From Trichoplax adhaerens (Eukaryota > Placozoa > Uniplacotomia > Trichoplacea > Trichoplacidae): a stretch of DNA of 64,000 nt. The notes under the pieces were generated by a model. The model worked only from the letters and a program-made list of their open reading frames with translations. It was not told where the DNA came from and made no database searches. The DNA is taken from positions 217,744 to 281,743 of the forward strand of contig NW_002060974.1 in assembly GCF_000150275.1 (NCBI RefSeq), given 5' to 3'. Of this stretch, positions 48,240-60,400 are shown piece after piece; position 1 is the first letter of the stretch, and the number at the start of each line of letters is the position of its first letter. A program made the position numbers and the translations under genes.

Positions 48240-51200
48240 ATGAGTGACGAAGATGACATTTACGACGAATATGTACCCATCAGAAAAAATTTACTTTGTA
48301 TCAAGAATGCTTACGATCAATTTGTATCAAAATTAGCCAAAAAATTACCGACCAAATCTTTTTACAAAGGAGCTTTCCAGTTCGGTATTATTGATCATCA
48401 TCAAGTTGCATGTAAGCAAATTGATATCAATGAAAAAATTTTGGGTGCTATCGATCCTGAGCAGTTCGATGATATCAAAGATTGGCTATCGATGATGTTT
48501 GATGATGATCAATGCCGTCCATTTGCTCGTGAATTCATCGAAGAATTAAGTAAAGAATTAGGTGAATCAAGCCTGGAACAACTGTTAGAAAACGTATATA
48601 TAAAAGATGGTAAGAACTGAATAAAAGAATATGCTGCTTGATGCAAAGTACCTACGTTAGTTTCCAAGTATTCTTTTAGATTTTAGGTTATATAATAAGA
48701 ATATATTAACTAGCTATACTAACTTGTTGCGTCCTTAATCTACCGGAACTTGCATAAAATATTGATAGTTTTACAGTTTCCATCAGTGAATTAGAGGAGA
48801 AAAAATCTAGAGTTTTTACCAGAAGTGCGGCAATGTAGTCTCCTAAGGCCGAAATTACCCTGATATACTCATATGTCCGAAAGTTCAATTTAATGATCAT
48901 TTCTATACTTATAACGTACCTAGCATCTGTGCTCATGCATAAATGCACTGCTCTACATGGGATCTTACTATCTACCCAATAGCCGGCCCTTTATGTGGAA
49001 TTGATCGTATACTTAAAATTTAAATATTCTACTGCTATAGAATACATCTAGTGCATTACATTGCCTATATTAACCAAAATATCAAATTTTACGGAAGGTA
49101 TTTCGCTCTTAGAATAACTAATACTGATCGCCATTGAAAGTTGATTCTTGAACAAGGAAAATATCGTAGAAATAGATTGCTTTGACAGATTAAAAATAAA
49201 AATTAATGCTTAGGTGGAAATGTCATACCTTAATTATAGCTAAAAGGCATCGTCATAAACCAGCGATTATGACCGCAGTAAAAAAATAAACTTCAGCTTG
49301 GCATGCTCATCTCACGGTATCTTATTAACAGATCAAATATAAGTTGCACTAATAAATAATGCCTATACATGTATGCAAGGGTGGAAGCTAAGATGAATGA
49401 AAGTTTAGAGCATATTAATGAATATTAGCACAGAATTATCGCTAATATACAACTTCCGTGATTGAAGTTGAATGTTAGTTCTACATTCTCAAAGATAATG
49501 TTATCCTGTAATGATGAACTAAACAGATAAAATATTGATTAGACTAATCATAGAATTAATAATGCCGATGCATGAATGTAAGAGTGGAAGTTAAGATGAA
49601 TAAAAGTTTAGAGTAAATTGAAACATCGTCCATATTACGTTTCATATCCCACGAAAGACAATACTTTAGCATGATATTAATCTAAATTACTTACGCATCA
49701 TTTACATATTCGCAAGGTAATTAAAACTTCGTCACTATTACATTTACATACTATAAGATGCTAATTCATTTTTATAGTAATAAAGTTATCGTAACACTTA
49801 AATATCATTACTACAAATCTTATAGTTTATAATTGGAAGCATTTACAAATTATTAGTTGTAGCTAAGTCAATATACAATATTTTTGATCATAAATTTCTT
49901 TATCGCCGCAACACAAAAACTTGAATTGCAAATGACGTGGACGGATATCTAAACGAGGAACAAATCGGAATATTTCTTTGACAGTTCAATGTACTTTATT
50001 AGTTAATTGTACAGTGCCCAAGAAATGTTTATTTAAATTCTTGTTTTTCCTGGTACCAACTTATAATTTACATTATGACATTTGATTAGTATAGTAACAC
50101 GGTATAGGTATGTGTGAATGTGCAGACCTCAAAGTCCTAGTTTACATTGGCTTCTATTCCAAGCCGCATACCTCAAAGCAGTAGCTTCTATATACCTGAA
50201 TTATACTCTAATATCGCTTTCAGTAGAATAATAGGTTGCTCTATACTAAAGATAATTACTAAATTGATGTCATTAGTAAAAATACTTTTATTTGCATTGA
50301 GATTAGTCATAGTTTTCATTTTAACATAATTTCAAAGTTAATATGCCTATACTTGCTATCAAAGGCATTTTTAGTAATTATTTCTCTGATATTTACTTCT
50401 ATAATTTCTTGATACTATCATTCACTTTTCGTCGTTATTCTATCATTACAGGATACTTACTGTATAGACTAAATATAATTTTCATTTAAACATCATTTCT
50501 AGTTAATAGACCTGTAATTAATATCAAAGGGCATTTTTAGCCCTTTTTTCGACAATTCTTTTTACATTTTACGATCTTCAATATTCTGTCATTGCAGGAT
50601 TCTTTGTCATTTCAAACGAAGTTGAAGGAGGTAAGAGCTATCTTGTATCATGTTAACAAGTAAAGTAGTTCATTTATAAGTACGTAAAATTTTCTAATTT
50701 AGAATTTACAAGTAATAAAGATACATTTTACTGGCTGTAGTTGTTAAACTGATTCAATAGATAATATCGTTTCAATGTTTGGGATGATTGATTGAACGAT
50801 CTTACTTCTATTAGAATCATCATATTGCAAAGCTTGCTAATACTAGTCTTGTAGAACTATGCATAGTTTATTAGGCTATACTGCCATTAATAAAACACTT
50901 TCATCTTTTATTTAATCTTCTTGAAGCGAGATAGTCAAAGTTATTTGAAGGCTAATTCCCTTTAGACAAACTTGTAATCTAATTCATCTTCATTGTGATA
51001 TGATGTTGATTAGTCTATAGCCTACATTATGAATCATATTTGATTAACATGCACCATACAGTTCTTGGATCCATCTTAGCCGTTGCTTTAAATATTTACC
51101 AGGATCCTCATTTAAATCAGTCCAAGTCGATGCAGATGAGCCAGTTATCATTATTAAAGGTAAGGTTGTTAAGGAGTTATTATGTCCATTGAATATTCAC

Positions 51201-51438
51201 ATTTTTTATCACGCTATTGGCAGATAAAAATCGAAAAGTTCATGAACAATTGCGTAGCTAAACACACACTAATTAACTATTAAAAGTACTAGACTTTGCC
51301 AATATTATGGTAAAAAATTCGGGCCATGATGCTTACTGTAAATACAACTTCCTATTGCTATAATAATAAACAGGGATTTCAGTTCATCCAGGTCACGCAA
51401 AATTTGTAGAGTGTCCTTACAAGCACTTCTCATGTTGA
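48240..51438 (+). CDS. small 4-exon gene, unknown function, helical N-terminus and SH2-like tail
   Basis: Exons 48240-48609, 50598-50630, 51103-51159 and 51383-51438 join at GT-AG sites, all in phase 1, to 171 residues ending in TGA. The start ATG gives MSDEDDIYDEYVPI, which contains tyrosines in acidic context. Residues about 15-122 look helical (IKNAYDQFVSKLAKKL; FAREFIEELSKELGESSLEQ) and could be a death-fold-like domain, but I see no decisive motif. The last 49 residues read DGFFVISNEVEGGSSF, then SVQVDADEPVIIIKV, which echoes the SH2 strand pattern GxFLVRESxxxGxYxLSV with Ile where the phosphotyrosine-binding Arg should be. The family is not recognised; four agreeing joints support a real gene. 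Confidence 0.6.
49359..49620 (+). repeat. short direct duplication in an intron
   Basis: AATGCCTATACATGTATGCA at 49359 and AATGCCGATGCATGAATGTA at 49561 are each followed by AGAGTGGAAGTTAAGATGAA-like and AAAGTTTAGAG sequence (about 65 bp, 202 bp apart). It lies in intron 1 of the small gene at 48240-51438. Confidence 0.7.
50310..50600 (+). repeat. intronic duplication carrying a decoy 3' splice site
   Basis: A block with ATCAAAGGCATTTTTAG then ATTCTATCATTACAGGATAC (ending near 50455) is repeated 146 bp later as ATCAAAGGGCATTTTTAG then ATTCTGTCATTGCAGGATTC. The second AG is the acceptor used for exon 2 at 50598. The first copy keeps a similar acceptor (TCATTACAG at 50453) but the frame after it soon stops. 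Confidence 0.65.
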
Positions 51439-52580
51439 TCACTTTCAACCTAATGAATATTCTATCTATATTCCTATCAACTTCTAAAATACATAATTAT
51501 TACAACAAATCTAAATTTGAAACGCGACAAAGTGTAACTATTTGCGAAAACTAATATTATGAGACTACTGTAAGGTTTGTCCTTCCCGATACCTACCTAC
51601 AAAACAACTCGAAAGAACGACTCCTATCGTTACGAAGAATGGTAATCCACTAGTTTCTTAGATCAAACTAAACCCAAGCTCTATTGAAAAGTCAATTAAT
51701 TTATAGTAAATCTGCATAAAAATTTCATTATCAGTTTATAGATTATATTATATAAGTATTGCATTTATCTATTAAAGGTACGTAATATATCATAGATAAG
51801 TTAATATAAACACATTACTAGATGAGTTTTTATATTGAAAACTGTGTTACGACAGCTATGCAAATGTTACTCCGTAATATTTACTTCATATTTTAATGAT
51901 TTTACATATAGACCATTGTTAAGAGCTAGAAATAGCCCTAACTTGCTACAAGGGTTGATAGAGTACTTTCTAACCTATACTACTGTTATTTAGAATACCA
52001 GTCAAATGATATCCCTAGGCAGATATCTGTACAGATTGAACACAGTTTAATCCTATCAAATTTACTGTATCTAAATTAATCAATTCTTAATAAGAGTTTG
52101 ATAAACGCATATTAGGCTATACTACTAAGATATTTCCTCTAAACTTAGAAATTATACTTTCAACCTTAAGAACCTTGGAGTTGATAGATACAATCCCAGT
52201 TAAACTAGTTGGTAATTACTATCATAGTCTATCTGTTCCTAAGTTATAGATTGTTAACACATGCAATGTTAACCACTAAAGTTATAGTTAAGGAGACCGT
52301 AAACATGTCTAAGATATAAACATACATAAAACATAACATAGAAATAAAATACACGTCTCGAAGATTGCTTTCGCGACAAACATCATTTTATCTATTGATT
52401 GAGTTTAAAAGTTTGAAGCGAGGCTATAAGCGGTGCGTTATTTAATTCTGCAACCTCGGCGAACACAATACTAATTTGAATGGGGTTGCTTAAATAGATC
52501 TGGTTGAAGACAAAAATTATTCCTTCACCAAAAATAATTCTGTCGATACTCCGATCCTTATTGAAGACGTGAAACATAAC
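51439..52580. other. intergenic, nothing recognised
   Basis: AT-rich. A minus-strand frame at 52392-52610 overlaps the start of the next ORF and has no family resemblance. No promoter could be assigned. Confidence 0.4.
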
Positions 52581-53552
52581 ATGAATCTTAATATTCCTTA
52601 CCCTGTTCATGGCCGACCAAGAGCTACAACGTTAGAATTATTTTTAGTATCTACACGTTTTACTGCTATGGCAACTGCATCACTGGCTTTTAAGACATCG
52701 TTTCAGCTTTCCTATTCTACAGCTCATCGGAGCAACATTGAAGGTTGCCAAATGACATGTTGTATTCCACATTATAAGCAAATAAAACAGCTCTTTTGTC
52801 CGTCACAACTATTTAAGCAGAGAAGGAATACAATTATTGCCGCTCAGCAAGTCAATAGCGATGGCACTAAGTTTATGGAAATGAATTATAAATTAGCTAC
52901 TAATGAGACTGAAGTAACAGAGAATAGGATCGTAGCAGATGTTGAAAATGTTAATCAATCCGTTATTAACTGGTTTTGGAATATACCACAGTGGCTACTT
53001 GATACTGCAAGATTAGGACCAAAATACTATTATAACTACTTCCGATATCCAGTTCAATACAAGGTTGGCATTAAAGCAAACAAGGATAAACCTGGACAAT
53101 TTACTTTAGTAGCTATCGTCAAGCATCGAGATTATGCATTACCATCTCGGATAGAGAAGGACTTAAAATCGATTGCTAAACATAAAGATGAAACTAATAT
53201 TCTCAGTAGCGGTAGGCTGCAAATCAGCGTTACGGGAGACATTAAATCTCTCAATGGAGTAATTTGGGCAGAAAGTTTGAATAAAGCAGTCTATTTCGAT
53301 GGAGTATATTCGGTTACGCAGTTTGCTTGTACGGGCCTTCTCGACAAAAATAACCGAATTTATTCTAAAGGTACCATAGAATTTCGTTATGTTGATCCTG
53401 GTCCAAACTGTCATCCAGAAATGTCATCTAATCCTGACTACATGGCCGAAAATAAGCCCGTCAGTGTTGATTTTAATTATAGCCCAGGTAATATAATTGT
53501 TTTAATTGAAATTCCGATAGCAACCATATCTCAGTATGATATTTTATTGTAG
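52581..53552 (+). CDS. single-exon orphan protein, unknown family
   Basis: An uninterrupted frame of 323 codons from ATG to TAG, much longer than chance allows in this AT-rich DNA. The N-terminal 60 residues are rich in S, T, A and R with few acids (RPRATTLELFLVSTRF, ATASLAFKTSFQLSYSTAHR), which resembles an organelle targeting sequence or a poorly structured start. A cysteine patch follows (CQMTCCIPHY). The C-terminal 180 residues alternate in a way expected for beta-strands (PVQYKVGIKANKD, GQFTLVAIVKHRDY, GRLQISVTGDI, YSVTQFACTGLL, GTIEFRYVDPGP). No catalytic motif is recognised. It could also be the last exon of a spliced gene, since the frame stays open upstream of the ATG for a few codons. 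Confidence 0.6.
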   Translation: MNLNIPYPVHGRPRATTLELFLVSTRFTAMATASLAFKTSFQLSYSTAHRSNIEGCQMTCCIPHYKQIKQLFCPSQLFKQRRNTIIAAQQVNSDGTKFMEMNYKLATNETEVTENRIVADVENVNQSVINWFWNIPQWLLDTARLGPKYYYNYFRYPVQYKVGIKANKDKPGQFTLVAIVKHRDYALPSRIEKDLKSIAKHKDETNILSSGRLQISVTGDIKSLNGVIWAESLNKAVYFDGVYSVTQFACTGLLDKNNRIYSKGTIEFRYVDPGPNCHPEMSSNPDYMAENKPVSVDFNYSPGNIIVLIEIPIATISQYDILL

Positions 53553-54486
53553 TGTTAAAGTTATTCTTGCTGACGGTAGCAGAAATTTATAATCAATATC
53601 AATTACTGTACAGTATATTTTTGGATACTGATCCACTTTGAGCACTAATATTTCTACGACAATCCTGCTATTAATCTGATCTTCACTTTGATAACCATTC
53701 TGATTCTATTTGGTAAATTTAGGTAGTTTGCCTCTCACATATAATATCATAATGAGATAAAATTAATGGTATTCGTATTAGTAATTGCTTTATGTGCTCC
53801 AAATATTTAGGATTTTGTTAATGTAATAGAATGTAAGAAATTATCGTCAGATAATTAGTTAGCGAAAGGAATATGAAGTTTCTATTAGTATTGTTTTGTA
53901 GATCAGATTACATTAAAACTATTTTGCTCTAATGCTTCTGTAAAATGAAAATAGAAATTGAGATGCTTTTTATAGACTAGATATAGTTGAATCACTATGC
54001 TACAGTTTAGTAACTTTTGCTATTATCGTTAATACGGCATATAGCAAGCCGTTATGAATTAGCTTAAATGTTAAATCTCAAGTGTAATAAGACTGTTTTT
54101 TATTATAAATGATTTCATTTTAACTGTATGGAATTAGCTAATTCTACTGCAGATTCTGTCAGTTCAACAATTAATTCAGCAAACTAGCAAGAAGCCAACC
54201 ATGTAATCAGACGGATTCAAATCTAGCTGTATTTCATTACGGCTCTTTCAAATTGAAATATTATTGTCTCGTTTTGTCCCAAGACGCTCATTAAATTGAA
54301 ATATCGTAGTTACCTTTTAGCAAGTATCTCTATCAGCAAATACGCTATGATACGTTATATCGACTCTGTCAAATGCCATGTAATCCAATCAATCGTATCA
54401 ATTCGATTCAAAACTAAGAGTACATTATTCTACAGTTCTTTTTAAAATTAAAGTCTAGTATATTTAATTTTTTATTAGATCTTGAC
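53553..54486. other. flank of the SH2 gene, nothing recognised
   Basis: AT-rich region between the orphan ORF and the first identified exon of the SH2 gene. The exon acceptor at 54478 (TTTTTTATTAG) implies that a 5' exon, perhaps untranslated, lies upstream here or further away. Confidence 0.4.
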
Positions 54487-57400
54487 ATGACTAGGAGATA
54501 TTCTTCGCTCTTCAACTATATTCCAGAACCGGATCAACCTGCTGATGACGTTATCGAGTAAGTAAATTATATAGAATAGAGCTTATAGCTAATTATTGAT
54601 GCCTTCTAAAATTGAGTATGATCAACGATGCGATAAATATGTATGTTAAAAAGAGGAATAAATTTGAAATCGTGGTATAATGCCATTATCATATAGCTAG
54701 AAAATCTGATTACTATTAAATCAATTATCAAGGCTACGATGTGATTAATTGATAATTGCCAACAGTTCGCTTCTATGCGTAAAATAAATTTAATCACGGG
54801 AATTTTTAACTATGTTCTTGTTTCACTAACGAAATATCATGATGAGAGAAGTAACTGCCTATAGATCACAAATAATATAGCCATGAACTATTTTTTATAT
54901 CCTATTTGCAGTTTGATAGATTGATATTGTAAATATGATAAGATACGGTTAAAAGTATGACCAAAAGTACATGATAAGTAGGATGTAGTCTAAAGATAAA
55001 GTACAGATTCGAATAAACTATTTTACTACTGGTATAGATTTTAACGAGGTTCTGTTGCATAGGAATATGTGCTCTTACTTAAGCTTAATCCTAGATACGA
55101 GAAGATTGGTAATTTGCGATTAGTTATTACTCGATTTCTTTTAGAATTAAACTCATTTTTCGATCTTTCTTTGCGTCTGAGCACCTATTCATGAATTCAA
55201 TACGTGGTAAAACAATTGTGTAAAAGAAATTACGTAATTACAGTAATTAGCTGGTTCATATTATTATTTACATGTTACTTACACAGTTACTTGTCGGTTC
55301 CAATAAACTGAAATTTGCATAAGTGATAATTAGTACTCTAGATACTTTTACGATCTTCTACATTATTTGTAAATGCAGCCTGTAAAATCACTTAAGTATG
55401 CGGTATATTTATACGGACAGTATAATAGAATCACTGCAATTGACAGATTAAAAATAGTTTTAACTCCAATTTCTTGAACGTTAAGTAATGACTTTTAATA
55501 ATGAAGAGGATTTTGATACATTAAGCTGTAAAGTGACGAAGGGAAGTACAATTGGCTAAATAATTATTTACTCCTTTCGCTTCTATGATTGCGTAAACAT
55601 GTGCAGGTCTTCAAGTAGCCCTGAAAAAAGTCCATCAGATATAGTTCCTCCGGTGCCGGTTAGTAAACGTAGTTCAATTTTTTTGTCAAGAAACACCCTC
55701 TAAATTCCTCTTTGAAAAAGTGATTCTTCATCTTATCAAGAGACGACAATCGCGACTACCATCTAAGTGCGAATCTATTACTGAAACAGAAAATTTATGG
55801 CATCGAAAAGATATGACGAAAGTTAAAGGTTAAATATAATATTAAAATGCAGAATTTTGTCATAAAAAAATTACTAGAAATAGCGTCATATTAAGTTTAA
55901 ATTTAATTTCGTTCATAATATTTTTTTACTATGCTCCTGTGGTCACGAAATTTCTCACTCACACGAAACAGCCATGGTATTCCTTCACGATAAGCACATC
56001 GGTGTACGTGATATTAAATATTATTTAAGTTTGTTAGTACTTACTAGATAAAGAATGGATCTTTACTATTAACTATTTTATAAAATTAATTCTCTTAACA
56101 TGTTAACCATAGTCTACATTTTTTCTTATGCTTTAAAACGTTTTAGTAAGTAAAATGCGTTGATTAGCAGAATATTTCTAAATTTATGATTATGATCACC
56201 TTCTGATAATCTTAGATATTGTAATTATTATAGTCAGTTAGCATAACATATTATGTCTATATTTTAATTCCTATCTGCAGAGGAGTACTTATAGCATAGT
56301 AGTAAAAATATTTCTTAGCTACTATGGGACTATTTAAGCCATAGTATAAATGAAAATGCGGAATAATGTTGCTCAATTAATGTTAACGGAATTTTAGTCA
56401 TGCTGTTATTCCTATTTTATAGACGTTTATAGTAAGGGAAAGTAAACACCATTCTGCTGAGGTAATTAGCATCAAAGTTACCAATGATGGCGAAGTAGGC
56501 CATTTTATCATTTCAACTGGCTCAGATGGTAAGTTTGCATAGAATTAAAGAGGTTGGACATTGTCAGCATTTAAAATAAATGTGCATTATTGATAAAGAG
56601 GAAACAGAATATAGACAGTTATTTTCTCTTAGCAATTATACCTATAGAGAACTTTAAGGTGTGTTAATATGTGCACCAAAGCAATACCACTACTACTATT
56701 TGCTTATAATTATTAAACAAGGGTAAACTCAATAGGTTGCTCAGTTAGACTGTCATAAATTCAAACAAAAGATCAAAACTTTATTAAAGTCGCTACTCAT
56801 TTTATGCATTGATACGAAAATATGACTCCGAATTTTACGGTGAACTCGAATACTATTTGTCGAGCTTTACAAATTTTAGTTATTCCGTCAAATACGATCG
56901 TTGTTGTTTCATATACCATTCTCTGTTGCAGTGCAAAATATAGAATTACAATCTAAAACATAATGTAAATAGTGTGATATTCGAAAAATTGAGTCTGCCA
57001 TAATTGAAAAATATAATTATATAATCAGAGATAAAATAGAGAAATCAGGGCTTTGATTTTAATCTAGCGTTAGAGGAAAACTGTATAAGGTTAATACGTA
57101 AAAAATCGACGTAAACTTGCGACCTAAATGAGTCAAATAGCTAGATATAGTAAATTAGAATAAGCAAAGGGTACAAGCTTACCGTATAACTAGCAGACTA
57201 ATAGTTAATTTATGAGATAGCGTTGAATAGTTGCTTTTATAGTGTAGAAGGAACAGCAAGATAGAATTATTTATAAAGACAAATAAGTAATACAAAGTGG
57301 CTTCTACGTATATTAGGGTAGTTCTATGGTGCAATCAGACTAAAATATAAATAGAATTCTAATGAGTAAGTGTTGAATACCAGCACTATATCTATTCTAT

Positions 57401-60400
57401 CTTCCATAAAGGGTGGCTATGGATAGGATAGATCATATAAACATGGGATTGCACTCTAGAGTAGTGGAAATTGATTTCTACAATGGATAACTGTATCGCA
57501 AAAGCGGGTCTTTTCGACTGTTAAATTACACTTTTTTTAAACTCTGGTTGTATACTGCATGCAATAAGCCACAATATAAACATATTTAAAGAAATGAAAA
57601 ATATTGAGATTTCTTAACCTCTCACTGCAAAATCAAAATACGGATAATTTTGACGGTTTCATGATGACAGAGACCTTTATAATTAGTTAAATTCGCCTTT
57701 GTTTTATCTCGGATCAATATGGAAATTTACCACTTACTAATTGCAGCTTAGCTAAGTATGGGATTCTAGATTATTAGCCAAGGTTTGCATTGTGTTTTTT
57801 AGATTGTAAATCTAAGTATGTGAAGATACTCTGCTAGAGTATCGTTGACCATAGACTCTATGATGCTAAGTTAATATTAATAGTAACGATAAACATAGAT
57901 GAATAACACATATATATTAGTCTTGGTCATCTAGGCTAATTTAGCTGGTGAATGATTTGCAGAAGTATGACAGCTACTACTAAATGCGACAGGATGTCTA
58001 TAAGTTAGCAGCTGTAAATGATCTAGTAATTCTAAGATATTTCTAGTTGTTATGTTCGGTTGGAGCAGAGTTGTGCCTAGTTTATGTTAATGTAAGGATT
58101 CTAATAAATTTTCGAAATTTACTATAATCTTTGGGATTCGTGATTCATTTCATATCGCAAATGAAAATTCCAGTTTTACATTTCGTATACATGAATGAGA
58201 GGAATGAAAATTAGAATCGATCTATCATTTTTCTAATATTGGTGAGGAGCCAAACAGTACAACAGTTTATATTATAATAGATAATTGTCTGTATTTGATA
58301 AGGATGAAAATTTCTGAGAATGTTCCGAATTATCATAGTAACTAAGTTCGATATAGCTTTAACTGTAATTTCACATACTAGAGAAGAACTTAAAAATTAA
58401 TGGAGAATTTTAAATGTCATTGTTATATACGTCTTATGTATCAAATTTGAATACTATTTGTTTTCAGACAGCACTTATCATTGTTATATTTTAGGATATT
58501 CTATTGCTGATTTTGAAAGAAAATTTGAATCACTAGAAAAGTTGTTGACCTACTACAATACTTATAAAGATGAAGAAATGCAAATGAGATTACGTGTTCC
58601 ACCATCCAATGAAAGCGTTGTACCTGCACATCCAAATATAAAAGTGTCAGCACCTGAAGAGATTCCTGGTAAGGCGATGGAACAGATGAATAAGTTCAAA
58701 GTAACGATTCTAATAATTGTTAGACTTTATAAAAGTGCTAAAATAATTCATAATTGATTACATCTTAGGATTAAGCTTTTACCTTTCAGATCTTTAAGTT
58801 GCTAGCGATATTAAAAATATGAAACTCAATTGCCTATAAATAGTATCATCATCATTATTATAGTTATCACTTTTAGATAAAGTAATTACATATTTTATGT
58901 ATGCTTAATACTAGAAATATCAGAACCTTTTGAGCCATATCGTATAATATAATTTACTGAGTACATAGATGAATGGAAATAAGAAAATGAAATTAGTGTT
59001 GTCAGTTCACACGTGATAACAGGTGGTAAACATCATAAATTTAGGAAGATGGATTAATTGTATTACCGATCAATTTTAAATTAGGTTATTTACCGTAAAT
59101 TAGGCTATTGATATCTTTGTAACTATTACTTCATGAAGATCAGGATGAAATCTATTCTAGTCAAAGTATTTGTGGATGAAACTATTTAAACTATTGCTTG
59201 GGGAAAAACTATTAGAGATAATGAAAAAAATGATCATAAATTAGTTAACTTCAGTTAAAGAGAAATTATGGATTCTGTCATTGGTCATTTAACTGAAATC
59301 GACAAGTCGATAAATTCAAGTCTAATTGATTAATATAATGATAATTTTATATTTAGACAGCACATTCTCATATAAGGGAATGCAAAAAGAAAATGGGCAA
59401 TCGGAATTGGAGGAATACGATTATGTCTCGACTTCTCTTGAAAGAGATGGGGGTTTGTTCATTATCTGTCTTTAAGCAATTTATATTATAAGTTTCCAAT
59501 TTAAGTTGCCATAATTGTTATTTGATTACTTAAAGACTATCGCTTGATGTTGATGTATTAGTTGAAGAGAGCAAATATGTATACATGAAGTCGGTTAAAA
59601 GCGATTCTAAGAAAGATATTTTTAATCAAGTACAGGAATCTAGAAGAGGTTTGAATTTATATTTTGTTGAAAAATCTATTATCTACTGTGATATATACCA
59701 ATCACGAAATTCCAAATTTTAATAGAATAAGGGCTTTATTGAATCTTATACAAAGATTAACTACACACAGCTCTGCTCTAGACGAATACTACTACTAAAG
59801 ACTTCTAGGACGAACTAACAGAATAATCTGAAGTTGCATGCTTTTATACTTTTCGTAGCATTCGCAGCTACAATCCGCATGGCAACCTTTTACCTTATTT
59901 TACACATAGTTAAATTATTCTTAGTAAGACTATTCTACTACGGACCATCATTAATCCAATATGGATACAGCTGCAGTACTTACGTAGACATTATTTACAC
60001 CAGCCAAAGTACAATGAATTAACCATATCCTAATATATGATTTACAGTTCTATTTTTACCTATAGCCTTATTAGTAACTCAACACCTTACTGTATGTAGT
60101 CATCTGTACTCTAGAATAGAGTCTATACCACTACAGTCTATAGTTATAGCTACCAAATATATCTTAGGATAATATCTACCGTACACGGTACGGTATAAAG
60201 TTACTGAACCTCTGTTAAATGAGCACATTATCGTAAACCGTCAGTAAAGCGACGGGAGTTTGCACTAGTAATTACTAATAAATAGAGAATGGATTAGAGT
60301 GAATGCCATCTCAAATTCGCTATGAATCATAGACTAAAGACATTAAATAAACATACTTATTATTAATTATTGACTTACGTTCTTCCATATATCCTGACGG

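Noticed and set aside
52392-52610. 72-codon minus-strand frame overlapping the orphan ORF start
   Set aside because: No family, no ATG-splice context, and the plus-strand frame is much longer.
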